DNA from: Pacificoceanicola sp048553275
GTDB taxonomy: Bacteria; Pseudomonadota; Alphaproteobacteria; Rhodobacterales; Rhodobacteraceae
Direction: 5' to 3'
Assembly (NCBI RefSeq): GCF_048553275.1
Contig: NZ_JBLZMW010000007.1
Coordinates: forward strand, 1-64,000
DNA length: 64,000 nt
Shown one piece after another: positions 7,236-15,498 of the stretch. The notes below the pieces were generated by a model. It searched no databases. It saw only the letters and a program-made list of their open reading frames with translations, and had not been told where the DNA came from. Position numbers and translations under genes: made by a program. Position 1 is the stretch's first letter; each line of letters opens with the position of its first letter.

Positions 7236-8305
7236 CCGTCCGCGACCTGTGTGCGCATGAACCCGAGCCGTTCCATGATCGGCGCATCGGAAAAACGGAA
7301 CAGATCGAACTGCGTCTCGGCCTGAAGGGACCAAGAGACCCAACTCGGCACCACGAAGAGATCGCCCTTCTCCAGCTTGCGCACCTCCTCGTTCAACACA
7401 ACGCTGCCCGCCCCGTCGAAGACCTGAAACACCGATGAGCCGACCTCCTGCCGCGCGGGCGTTTCGGTCCCCGCGCGCAGCCGATGAAATTCGCAGCGGA
7501 TCGTGGGCATCACGTCGCCGCCGTTCGTCGGATTGGTATAGCGCACCGCCGCATGGCCCGGCCCGACGGTCGCGGGACTGCCTTCATCCTCCAGCAAGAG
7601 CTGCTGGGTCAGCGCCTGATCCGTGAACTCCCAGCGGTAGGCGCCGATGGGCGACGACACCGTGTCCTGAAGCTGTGACAGCGGACGCAGGCCGGGATGA
7701 CACCACAGCCGCTCACCCTGGCTGTAATTCGGCGTGGCATTGTCGGTGACGCGCTCGGCCCCGAATTCGAAAAAGCCCACGTCCATCTGCTGGCTGAACG
7801 GAATGTCCAGCCCGTCGATCCACGCCATCGGCTCGGTCGCGACATTGTGGTGGCCGTGGAAGTTCCAGCCCGGCGTCAGCAGCAGATCGCCGCGCGACAT
7901 CCGCACCGGATCGCCATTGACCACGGTCCAGACACCCTCGCCCTCCACCACGAAGCGGAATGCATTTTGCGAATGACGATGCTCCGGGGCGTTCTCTCCG
8001 GGGCAAAGATACTGGATCGCGCACCACAGCGTCGGCGTGACATAGGCCCGCCCGCCAAGGCCGGGATTGGCCAGACCGATGGCGCGGCGTTCACCGCCCC
8101 GCCCCACCGGCACCAGATCCCCGGACCGCTCGGCCAGCGGCAGAAGATCGGACCATTTCCAAACGTGAGGCACCGCCTTCGGCTTGGGATGCACGGGCAT
8201 CAGATCACCGGTCTGGGTCCAGAGCGGCTTCAGGTGGTTGTCCTCGAACCCCTTGTAAAGCGCCCGCAGGTCCGGCGTGTCCTCGGGTTGCATGGCATTG
8301 TCCAT
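7232..8305 (-). CDS. Gentisate 1,2-dioxygenase
   Basis: A 357-residue bicupin that cleaves the gentisate ring to maleylpyruvate with Fe(II) and O2. The iron-binding motif of cupin 1 is visible as EHRHSQNAFRF (His109, His111), with the distal His in WNFHGHHN (around 150-153). Length and motifs agree with the family. I start at the ATG at 8305, which has GGAGAG at good spacing; an upstream TTG at 8320 is less likely. It begins 11 bases after the stop of the GST-like isomerase and overlaps the DinB-type isomerase downstream, so it is the central enzyme of a coupled operon. Confidence 0.93.
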   Translation of the reverse strand: MDNAMQPEDTPDLRALYKGFEDNHLKPLWTQTGDLMPVHPKPKAVPHVWKWSDLLPLAERSGDLVPVGRGGERRAIGLANPGLGGRAYVTPTLWCAIQYLCPGENAPEHRHSQNAFRFVVEGEGVWTVVNGDPVRMSRGDLLLTPGWNFHGHHNVATEPMAWIDGLDIPFSQQMDVGFFEFGAERVTDNATPNYSQGERLWCHPGLRPLSQLQDTVSSPIGAYRWEFTDQALTQQLLLEDEGSPATVGPGHAAVRYTNPTNGGDVMPTIRCEFHRLRAGTETPARQEVGSSVFQVFDGAGSVVLNEEVRKLEKGDLFVVPSWVSWSLQAETQFDLFRFSDAPIMERLGFMRTQVADG

Positions 8306-8316
8306 GGGCCTCTCCT

Positions 8317-8961
8317 TCAACTGGCGTCAGGTTGGCGCGGCGGCGCCGCATCGGCAAAGGCCGGCAAGGCATCGAGTGCTTCGAAAATTCGCGCCACCGT
8401 CGACCATCTGTCGAGTGCGATGCCAAATCGTTTGTTGTTCCAGACCTGCGCATAAAGGCAGATATCCGCCAGCCCCGGCGCATTGCCGTGGCAATATACG
8501 CCGGTGTCCGGGCTTTGCAGCGCCTGCTCAAACGGATCGAAAGTGGCTTCGACCCAATGGGTGAACCACGCCACCTGCGCTGCGTCGTCCGCTCCGAACT
8601 GATCGCTCAGCCGCCGCAAGACCCGAAGATTGTTAAGCGGGTGGATCTCGCAGCTGATCATATAAGCCAGCCCCCGAACCCGCGCCCGTCCCAACGGGTC
8701 GGCGGGCAACAGAGCAGGCTCCGGCTGCGTCTCCTCCAGCCATTCGATGATCGCCAGCGACTGCGTCAGCGTGGTGCCATCCCCAAGCTCCAGTGCCGGC
8801 ACCAGACCCTGTGGATTTCTGGCCAGAAACCCAGGCGCCCGATGCTCCCCCTCACGCAAGGCATAGGCCACATACCCATACTCCATCCCCTTCAGGTTGA
8901 GCGCCGCCCGCAGGCGGGTGGAGGTCGAAGAGCGGAAATAATTATGCAGCGTCAAAGTCAT
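8317..8961 (-). CDS. Maleylpyruvate/maleylacetoacetate isomerase (zeta-class GST)
   Basis: A 214-residue glutathione S-transferase-fold protein. The N terminus has YFRSSTSTRLRAALNLKG, the zeta-class SSxSxR active-site loop that binds glutathione, and QSLAIIEWLEE is the GST N-domain close. In NagL-type pathways this enzyme isomerises maleylpyruvate to fumarylpyruvate using GSH; the close homologue MaiA acts on maleylacetoacetate. Between gentisate dioxygenase and fumarylpyruvate hydrolase, maleylpyruvate is the expected substrate. Its start overlaps the hydrolase stop (8958-8961). Confidence 0.88.
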   Translation of the reverse strand: MTLTLHNYFRSSTSTRLRAALNLKGMEYGYVAYALREGEHRAPGFLARNPQGLVPALELGDGTTLTQSLAIIEWLEETQPEPALLPADPLGRARVRGLAYMISCEIHPLNNLRVLRRLSDQFGADDAAQVAWFTHWVEATFDPFEQALQSPDTGVYCHGNAPGLADICLYAQVWNNKRFGIALDRWSTVARIFEALDALPAFADAAPPRQPDAS

Positions 8962-9653
8962 GCAGGGGCCCCAATGATCGTGGTGAGATCACCCAGCCCA
9001 TCAACCGAAACCACGCAAACATCGCCGGGCTGCAACGGGCCAACCCCGGCAGGTGTACCCGTCATGATCAGATCACCGGGTCTCAGCTCCATGGACTGCG
9101 ACAGGATCGAGATGATCTCGGGGATCGACCAGATCAGCTCCGACAGATCCGCTTCCTGCTTCACCGCCCCGTTCACCGTCAAGCGGATCGCCCCTTTCGA
9201 CGGATGCCCGACGCGCGAGACCGGAAACACCGGCCCAATCGGCGCCGAGCGATCAAACCCTTTGCCAAGATCCCAAGGGCGCCCTTGCTCGCGCGCCATC
9301 AGTTGCAGATCGCGCCGCGTCAGATCATTGCCCACCGCATAGCCCCAGACATGACCCAGCGCGTCGGCTTCGGCAATGTTCACACCGCCCGTTCCGATCA
9401 CGGCGACCAGCTCTGCCTCATGATGGAGGTTCGCCGTCTGCGGCGGATAGGGAACCGTTGCGCCATCCTCGACCACCGCATCCGCAGGTTTGAGGAAAAA
9501 GAACGGCGGATCACGATCCGGATCCTTGCCCATCTCCCGCGCATGGGCGGCATAGTTGCGCCCGATACAGAAAATGCGCCGCACTGGAATACGCTCCGCG
9601 CTGCCTGCAATGGCGACGGTGGGAGTGGGCGCTGCCTCAAAGGCCAAATCCAT
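8958..9653 (-). CDS. Fumarylpyruvate hydrolase (FAH family)
   Basis: A 231-residue fumarylacetoacetate-hydrolase-family enzyme, expected to hydrolyse fumarylpyruvate to fumarate and pyruvate, the last step of the gentisate route. Visible are IGRNYAAHAREMG, the metal ligands in HHEAELV (Glu79, Glu81), and the distal MTGTPAGVGPLQPGD block typical of the family. The start at 9653 (MDLAFE) has AAGGA eight bases upstream; ATG 9659 is an alternative, and the longer frame to 9707 lacks support. It sits second in the operon, about 80 bases after the hydroxylase stop. Confidence 0.9.
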   Translation of the reverse strand: MDLAFEAAPTPTVAIAGSAERIPVRRIFCIGRNYAAHAREMGKDPDRDPPFFFLKPADAVVEDGATVPYPPQTANLHHEAELVAVIGTGGVNIAEADALGHVWGYAVGNDLTRRDLQLMAREQGRPWDLGKGFDRSAPIGPVFPVSRVGHPSKGAIRLTVNGAVKQEADLSELIWSIPEIISILSQSMELRPGDLIMTGTPAGVGPLQPGDVCVVSVDGLGDLTTIIGAPA

Positions 9654-9690
9654 GGTCATGTTCCTTGCGTCGTTCAGGCACACAGGCCTG

Positions 9691-9714
9691 CTTCTTCTTC
9701 TCTGCAAAAATATC
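9691..9714 (-). repeat. Possible short AT-rich intergenic motif
   Basis: In the gap between the hydroxylase and hydrolase genes the minus strand reads GGATATTTTTGCAGAGAAG, a low-GC patch in an otherwise GC-rich operon. A loosely similar patch (GGAATATTTTGACCAAG) is at about 34946-34963. The similarity is limited, so a family of intergenic repeats is only a suspicion. Confidence 0.25.
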
Positions 9715-9731
9715 CAAAAAGGCGGGACGTT

Positions 9732-10916
9732 TCAGCTTTCCAGCCCGTTCGAACCATAGAGCCAATTCAGCTGCCGATACCAATCGTCTGGCAACATGCC
9801 CTTCATCACATGATTGCGCACGGCCGCTTTGGCGTCGTCCGGGTGGTAGATGTATTCCCCGATCAGGCGCGAATTCATCTGCACGCGTGCGGTGCGAACC
9901 CGGCGCATCCCCTGATAGCGCTGCAAGCCGCCCTCGACGGTTTCACGATCCATAGCCATGCAATGCGACAACGCCACCGCGTCCTCCATCGCCATGCAGG
10001 CGCCCTGCGCAAAATACTGCAGCATCGGATGCGCCGAGTCGCCCAGCAGCGCCACGCGCCCGTCCACCCAATTCGAAATCGGATCCCGGTCGCAGAGCAC
10101 CCAGAGCTTCCAGTTTTCGCCATGCTCGATGATCTGGCGCGCCTTTGGGTGGATGTGTTCGAAACCCTGTGCCACCTCTTCCTTCGACACCGGGCGCCCG
10201 GCAATCGCCTCCCGCACGTCGCGGTGATAGGTCACGACAAGGTTGTAAACCTTGCCGCCTTTCAGAGGATAATGAACGATGTGGCACTTCGGCCCCGCCC
10301 AGAGAGTCGCCGCATTCCAGCGCAGATCTTCTGGCATCTGGTCTTTCGGGATGACCGAACGATAGGTCGTATGGCCGGAAATGCGCGGCGCGCCATCCCC
10401 GACAAGCTGCGCGCGAATAGGCGAGCGCAGCCCCTCGGCAGCGATCAGGAACAGGCCTTTGATCGGATCGCGATCCTTGAGGAGGACCGTCGCGCTGTCG
10501 CCGTCTTGCGCATATCCGGTGACGGCATGGCTGGTCCGAATATCAACCAGCGGGCTGTCCTCGCAAAATTTCAAGAGCACGCCGTGCAGATCGGCCCGGT
10601 GCACCACTGCATAGGGGTTGCCATAGAATTTTCGAAACGGCTCATCGAGCGGAATATGCGTGATATCCTCGGCGGTCTGCGCATCCATCAAACGCAGTGC
10701 GTCGATGTAGACCGCTACTGCACGCGCCTCATCCCCTATCCCGAGATAGTCGAAACAGTGAAAGGCGTTCGGGCCGATCTGGATTCCCGCGCCGATCTCG
10801 CCCATCTTCGATGCCTGCTCAAAAACGATCGACCGAAGACCTTTGCGGGCAAGGCCGCAGGCCGCCGCCAGACCGCCGATACCGCCCCCGGCGATAAGAA
10901 TGGGAAGATCGGTCAT
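9732..10916 (-). CDS. 3-Hydroxybenzoate 6-hydroxylase (FAD monooxygenase)
   Basis: A 394-residue group A flavoprotein monooxygenase. FAD/NAD(P)H motifs are GGGIGG (10-15), GAGIQIGPN (42-50), and GDSAHPMLQYFAQGA near residue 290. The GDSAHPM(L)QY(F)AQGA form is characteristic of salicylate/3-hydroxybenzoate hydroxylases. Operon context with gentisate dioxygenase points to para-hydroxylation of 3-hydroxybenzoate to gentisate. Salicylate 5-hydroxylation is normally done by a multicomponent Rieske enzyme and is less likely. First gene of the operon, read from the promoter at 11106-11134 with a leader of roughly 180 bases. Confidence 0.88.
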   Translation of the reverse strand: MTDLPILIAGGGIGGLAAACGLARKGLRSIVFEQASKMGEIGAGIQIGPNAFHCFDYLGIGDEARAVAVYIDALRLMDAQTAEDITHIPLDEPFRKFYGNPYAVVHRADLHGVLLKFCEDSPLVDIRTSHAVTGYAQDGDSATVLLKDRDPIKGLFLIAAEGLRSPIRAQLVGDGAPRISGHTTYRSVIPKDQMPEDLRWNAATLWAGPKCHIVHYPLKGGKVYNLVVTYHRDVREAIAGRPVSKEEVAQGFEHIHPKARQIIEHGENWKLWVLCDRDPISNWVDGRVALLGDSAHPMLQYFAQGACMAMEDAVALSHCMAMDRETVEGGLQRYQGMRRVRTARVQMNSRLIGEYIYHPDDAKAAVRNHVMKGMLPDDWYRQLNWLYGSNGLES

Positions 10917-11386
10917 GTGAGGGTCCTTTCAGAATGGCAGCCCGAAGCGCGGCAGTGGGCGGTCGACACAAGAGATGCCAAGGAAAACCGGGCAACAGCG
11001 CGCCCAAGGATCGGTAGATGAGAGCGCCTCGCGACGCCGCAGGTCCAATCATGCTCCATCCGCCCCTCCCAACGCGCTGCAACACCGATTTAGTATGTAT
11101 GCTTATTAATAGGCAGACCCGACACGCCAGTCAACAAAAAGATCATCACCCCGAGGCGATCCCACGCAGACTGGACACTGACATTGGCAAGACGGCGTTG
11201 AACCCGCGCGACGCCGGACTTGCAGGGGCCTAAAGCGATCCGCCCGTCCATCCGGCGCATGGCACCCTGCTCCGCCTCGTCCGCGCCTTCAGGGGTGGGC
11301 GGAGGACCATGAACCGCCGCCTGAGGCGCATGATCCTCCCGGCATTTTCCACACGGTCGGACACGTCCGCATGTTGGATAAACACC
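10917..11386. other. Gene-free region upstream of the gentisate operon
   Basis: About 470 bases between the hydroxylase start and the XRE-cupin stop. It contains the promoter at 11106-11134 and its leader. The remainder (about 11140-11386) shows no coding pattern I trust; short frames lack Shine-Dalgarno sites and recognisable products. I see no clear T-run terminator for the XRE gene. Confidence 0.5.
11106..11134 (-). promoter_or_regulatory. Sigma-70 promoter of the gentisate operon
   Basis: On the minus strand TTGACT (11129-11134) is separated by 17 bases from TATTAA (11106-11111), a near-consensus sigma-70 promoter facing the hydroxylase gene. The -10 overlaps the small palindrome TATTAATA, and it is followed by AT-rich GCATACATAC, a reasonable spot for a repressor. 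No dedicated aromatic regulator gene (MarR/LysR/IclR) is adjacent; the nearest is the XRE-cupin gene. Confidence 0.6.
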
Positions 11387-11941
11387 TCAGTAAACCGGTG
11401 GCGCAACGACCCAGAGTGCCACGGCAGGATCATCCCCCGGGTTTTCCCAACCATAGCTTTTCTGCTGAAACTGAAAGCTGTCGCCCGCCGACAGCGACAG
11501 GCTCAAATCCTCGAAGGTCAGGACCAGCCTGCCGGAGATCAACATGCCGCCATTCTCCGTGGCGCGCACCGGCTTCATGCCACCGGACGTGGCGTGCGGG
11601 GCGAAGGTCGACTTGATCATCTCGAACGCGCCGTCCAACCCCGGAGAAAGCAACTCCTCGACCAACCCGCTTTCCTGCGTGCCCAGCGCCGTGCGATCCT
11701 TGGCCCGCACCACCAAACCTTTTTCGTCTTCGTTTTGCCCCAAAGACCTGAAAAAGAACGAAATATTGACGTCAAACAACGCAGCGACCTGTTCGAGATC
11801 GCGAATTGACGGTTGCGCCTGCCCCCGTTCGATCAAGCTCAGCCATCCCGGCGAGCGACCGATGGCGTCAGAAAGAGACTGCAAGGTCATCTTGCGAGAT
11901 CGCCGCATGGCGCGGATATCCGAACCGACCTGACTGCTCAC
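11387..11941 (-). CDS. XRE-family regulator with C-terminal cupin
   Basis: A 184-residue transcription factor. An N-terminal helix-turn-helix (RRSRKMTLQSLSDAIGRSPGWLSLIERGQAQPS, split here only by position) is followed by a small cupin domain ending in WENPGDDPAVALWVVAPP, the PuuR/SutR-like architecture. A GTG start at 11941 is preceded by AAGGAG at good spacing; longer ATG-started frames to 12082 lack this. It is divergent from the dimethylglycine dehydrogenase-like gene at 12101 and probably controls it through the palindromes in the shared intergenic region, with the cupin sensing a small ligand. Confidence 0.83.
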   Translation of the reverse strand: MSSQVGSDIRAMRRSRKMTLQSLSDAIGRSPGWLSLIERGQAQPSIRDLEQVAALFDVNISFFFRSLGQNEDEKGLVVRAKDRTALGTQESGLVEELLSPGLDGAFEMIKSTFAPHATSGGMKPVRATENGGMLISGRLVLTFEDLSLSLSAGDSFQFQQKSYGWENPGDDPAVALWVVAPPVY

Positions 11942-11991
11942 ACTGCGTCTCCTTGCTACGCGCACGAGAGACCACAAATTCCGAGAAAAAA

Positions 11992-12042
11992 CAAGAATTT
12001 TAAAAATTTCACAGAGATTGTGACTACTGGTAAAATTTCTTG
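11992..12042. promoter_or_regulatory. Operator-like nested palindromes between XRE-cupin and FAD-GcvT genes
   Basis: CAAGAATTTTA (11992-12002) and TAAAATTTCTTG (12031-12042) form a long imperfect inverted repeat. Nested between them is TCACA-GAGAT-TGTGA (12009-12023). The region is strongly AT-rich and lies centrally in the divergent promoter gap, so it is a good candidate binding site for the XRE-cupin protein. Confidence 0.5.
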
Positions 12043-12100
12043 TTGATTTTTTACCGCCATGCCTGCTCCATGAAGCCAACACATCACATGAGGTCTCACC

Positions 12101-14551
12101 ATGACTGCCCTTCCGTCAACGGCGCGCGTCGTCATCATCGGTGGAGGCATCTCTGGCTGCTCCGTCGCGTACCATCTGGCGAAACTCGGCTGGACGGACA
12201 TCGTGCTACTGGAACGCAAGCAACTGACCTGCGGCACCACCTGGCATGCCGCCGGTCTTGTCGGGCAATTGCGCGCAAGCAACAACATGACCCGGTTGGC
12301 AAAATATTCCGCCGATCTGTATCGTACGCTGGAGGCGGAAACCGGGCTGGCCACCGGGCTACGGCAATGCGGCTCGATCACCGTTGCCCTGACGGGGGAA
12401 CGCCGGGAAGAGCTGCGCCGGCAGGCGGCCATGGCACGGGTGTTCGGCGTCGAGGTGAACGAGCTGTCTCCCAGGGACATTCTCGATATCTACCCTCACC
12501 TTAACATGGACGGCGTGGTGTCCGGGGTGCATCTTCCCGGCGACGGCCAGGCCGATCCGGGCAATGTCGCGCTGGCGCTGGCCAAGGGCGCGCGGATGAT
12601 GGGCGCGCGAATTGTCGAAGGCGTGATCGTCAACGAGGTCACCGAAGCAGGCGGCCGTGTCACTGGCGTGACGTGGCAACAGGGAGACGAGACCGGCACG
12701 ATCAGCACGGACACCGTAGTGAATTGCGGCGGCATGTGGGGCCGGGATCTGGCCGCGCGCAATGGCGTCACCCTGCCGCTGCATGCCTGCGAACATTTCT
12801 ACATCGTCACGGAAACCATCCCGGAGCTGACGCAGTTGCCGGTACTGCGCGTCCCCGATGAATGCGCCTACTACAAGGAAGACGCGGGCAAGATCCTACT
12901 GGGTGCGTTTGAGCCAAAGGCAAAGCCATGGGGCATGACCGGCATTCCCGCCGATTTCTGCTTTGATCAGCTGCCCGAAGACTTTGACCACTTCGAGCCG
13001 ATCCTGCAAACCGCCTGCGACCGGATGCCGATGCTGGCCGAAGCGGGGATTCACACCTTCTTCAATGGACCGGAGAGTTTCACCCCCGATGACCGGTATT
13101 ACCTCGGCGAAGCGCCGGAGTTGGCGGGATACTGGGTCGCTGCCGGCTACAATTCAATCGGGATCGTCTCGTCCGGCGGGGCCGGCATGGCGCTGGCACA
13201 GTGGATGAACGATGGCGAGCCGCCCTTCGATTTGTGGGAGGTCGACATCCGCAGGGCACAGCCGTTCCAGAAAAACCGCCGCTATCTGCAAGAGCGTGTC
13301 ACGGAAACGCTTGGCTTGCTCTATGCGGATCATTTCCCCTATCGGCAGATGGCGACCGCGCGGGGGATCCGCCGCTCGCCGCTGCATGAGCATCTCAAGG
13401 CGCGCGGTGCAGTCTTTGGCGAAGTTGCAGGCTGGGAGCGTGCCAATTGGTTCGCCGAGGCCGGGCAACAGGCAGAGTACGCATACAGCTGGAACCGCCC
13501 GAATTGGTTCGAAAACAGCCGCGCCGAACATATGGCCCTGCGCGAAGGCGTCGGCCTGCTGGATATGACCTCCTTTGGCAAGATCCGGGTCGAAGGCCGC
13601 GATGCGCTGACCTTCCTGCAGGAGGTTTGCGCAAACGACATGGACGTTGCGGCAGGCAGGATCGTCTATACGCAAATGCTCAATGAGCGCGGCGGAATCG
13701 AGTGCGACCTGACGGTGACACGGCTGTCTGAGACGGTTTTCTTTCTCGTCGTGCCCGCCGCCACGCTGCAGCGCGATCTGACCTGGCTGCGCCGTCACGT
13801 CAGGAACGCTTTTGCCGTCGTCACCGATGTCACCGCCGCCGAGGCCGTGCTGCCCTTGATGGGGCCAAAGGCCAGAGACCTGCTGGCAACGCTGTCGCCC
13901 GCGGATCTGTCGAACGCGCATCATCCCTTTGGCACCGCCCGCGAGATCGAGATCGGCATGACGCTGGCCCGCGCGCATCGCGTGACCTATGTGGGCGAGC
14001 TCGGCTGGGAGCTTTACGTACCGACCGATCAGGCCGCCCATGTCTTCGAGACCCTGATGGAGGCGGGCATGGCTCACGGCCTGCGGCTCTGCGGGCTGCA
14101 CGCCATGGACAGCTGCCGGATCGAGAAGGGCTATCGTCACTACGGGCACGATATCAGCGGCGAGGATCATGTGATCGAGGCGGGCCTTGGTTTTGCGGTC
14201 AAGCCGGACAAGGGCGCGTTCATCGGCCGCGAGGCCGTTCTGCGCAAACGCGAGGCCGGGCTGGAGCGCCGATTGCTCCAGTTTCGTCTGACCGACCCCG
14301 ACCCGCTGCTTTTCCACAATGAGCCGATCCTGCGGGACGGAAAGATCGTCGGCTACCTGACCTCGGGCAATTATGGTCATGCGCTCGGCGGCGCCGTTGG
14401 TCTTGGCTACGTGCCTTGCCGCCACGCGGGCGAGACAGGCGCAGAGATGTTGGCTTCCGAATACAAGATCGACGTGGCCGGGCGCGTGGTGCGCGCCGAA
14501 GCATCGCTTCGCCCCTTCTACGATCCGAAATCGCAACGCGTGCGCGCCTGA
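12101..14551 (+). CDS. FAD-dependent dimethylglycine/sarcosine dehydrogenase-like protein with GcvT domain
   Basis: An 816-residue two-domain enzyme. The N-terminal DAO-type oxidoreductase has the dinucleotide motif VIIGGGISGCSVAYHLAKLGW (starting near residue 10) and GTTWHAAGLVGQLR, the region around the covalent-FAD His of DMGDH/sarcosine dehydrogenases. From about residue 430 a folate-binding aminomethyltransferase (GcvT) domain follows, with GELGWELYVP and a GCVT C-terminal barrel. The family oxidatively demethylates N-methylated amino acids and passes the C1 unit to tetrahydrofolate. The exact substrate (dimethylglycine, sarcosine or another N-methyl compound) cannot be told from sequence. 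The start has GAGG upstream. Divergent from an XRE-cupin regulator. Confidence 0.85.
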   Translation: MTALPSTARVVIIGGGISGCSVAYHLAKLGWTDIVLLERKQLTCGTTWHAAGLVGQLRASNNMTRLAKYSADLYRTLEAETGLATGLRQCGSITVALTGERREELRRQAAMARVFGVEVNELSPRDILDIYPHLNMDGVVSGVHLPGDGQADPGNVALALAKGARMMGARIVEGVIVNEVTEAGGRVTGVTWQQGDETGTISTDTVVNCGGMWGRDLAARNGVTLPLHACEHFYIVTETIPELTQLPVLRVPDECAYYKEDAGKILLGAFEPKAKPWGMTGIPADFCFDQLPEDFDHFEPILQTACDRMPMLAEAGIHTFFNGPESFTPDDRYYLGEAPELAGYWVAAGYNSIGIVSSGGAGMALAQWMNDGEPPFDLWEVDIRRAQPFQKNRRYLQERVTETLGLLYADHFPYRQMATARGIRRSPLHEHLKARGAVFGEVAGWERANWFAEAGQQAEYAYSWNRPNWFENSRAEHMALREGVGLLDMTSFGKIRVEGRDALTFLQEVCANDMDVAAGRIVYTQMLNERGGIECDLTVTRLSETVFFLVVPAATLQRDLTWLRRHVRNAFAVVTDVTAAEAVLPLMGPKARDLLATLSPADLSNAHHPFGTAREIEIGMTLARAHRVTYVGELGWELYVPTDQAAHVFETLMEAGMAHGLRLCGLHAMDSCRIEKGYRHYGHDISGEDHVIEAGLGFAVKPDKGAFIGREAVLRKREAGLERRLLQFRLTDPDPLLFHNEPILRDGKIVGYLTSGNYGHALGGAVGLGYVPCRHAGETGAEMLASEYKIDVAGRVVRAEASLRPFYDPKSQRVRA

Positions 14552-14702
14552 GGCCCCCCTGCCCCACAACTCCGGCCGCATCCCGGCCCGGACCTCATGA
14601 AGGTATGACGAATAACCAGAATGCGGGAAGGCGAAGATCCGCATCATGAGCCGCGCTGTCCAACTCATGCAGGCGTAAACGGTTTCAAGACCCGGACCGG
14701 GA

Positions 14703-15380
14703 TCAGGCGGTCTTGGACAACTCGTCGATTGCATCCGCGCGGATGCTGGTAATGTGCCGGCGCAGCACGGTGTCGACGCGGTCCCAATCCCGCGCGCGCA
14801 GGCCCTCGACGATCTCGACGTGCTGGTCGAAACTGGCTTCGCGCCGCTGTTTGAACCGTGCGTTCAGCGCAGTCCGGATCGTCGCAATCCGCGCCTCGAC
14901 GAGGTGAAACGCATTCTGAACAAGGCGGTTGCCGCAATGATCGAAGAATAGGTTGTGAAAGACGGTATCCAGCCGGACATAGCCGATTTCGTCCCCCGCC
15001 TGCATCCGTTCCCGCATCTGCTCGATGGTCTTGTCCAGCTCCGCCAGAAAGGCGTCGGGTTTGACCTGCATCGACAGGCGCAAAGCCTCGCGCTCCAACA
15101 TCAGACGATAGTCGCAAATCTCGCCGACGTCCTCGATGGTCGGGACAAAGACAAAGCTGCCGCGTTTGGGTTTCACCGTGACCAGACCGGTGAATTGAAG
15201 CGCGCTCAGCGCGTCGCGAACCGGTGTGCGGCTGACCCCGAATGCGGCGGCGAGCTTGTCCTCGGAAATGTTCTCGCCAAATCCGTAATGCCCCTCGATG
15301 ATCGCCGCGCGCAACTTCTGGACTACGATCTCGGTCAGGGTCTTGGGCTGCTCGATGCGCATCTTGGTGTCGGACGTCAT
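14703..15380 (-). CDS. GntR family (FCD) transcriptional regulator
   Basis: A 225-residue regulator. The winged helix spans about residues 10-75, with the typical GENISEDKLAAAFGVSRTPVRDAL, and an FCD ligand-binding domain follows (about 85-215) with metal-type histidines in DTVFHNLFFDHCGN and DQHVEIVEGLR. FCD members typically sense carboxylates or hydroxyacids. It is the last gene downstream of a hydroxyacid dehydrogenase/TRAP operon on the same strand, separated by about 118 bases, and is its likely regulator. Confidence 0.88.
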   Translation of the reverse strand: MTSDTKMRIEQPKTLTEIVVQKLRAAIIEGHYGFGENISEDKLAAAFGVSRTPVRDALSALQFTGLVTVKPKRGSFVFVPTIEDVGEICDYRLMLEREALRLSMQVKPDAFLAELDKTIEQMRERMQAGDEIGYVRLDTVFHNLFFDHCGNRLVQNAFHLVEARIATIRTALNARFKQRREASFDQHVEIVEGLRARDWDRVDTVLRRHITSIRADAIDELSKTA

Positions 15381-15498
15381 GCCATCGGGCCTCCCGTTGA
15401 TTGATCAGACGATACCCTAGCCCGCAGGGGCACCTGCGGCAACGTCCGAGAGGCCCCCGGGCTGGTACAGAGGCCTGACACGAGAGACGGTGACGGGG

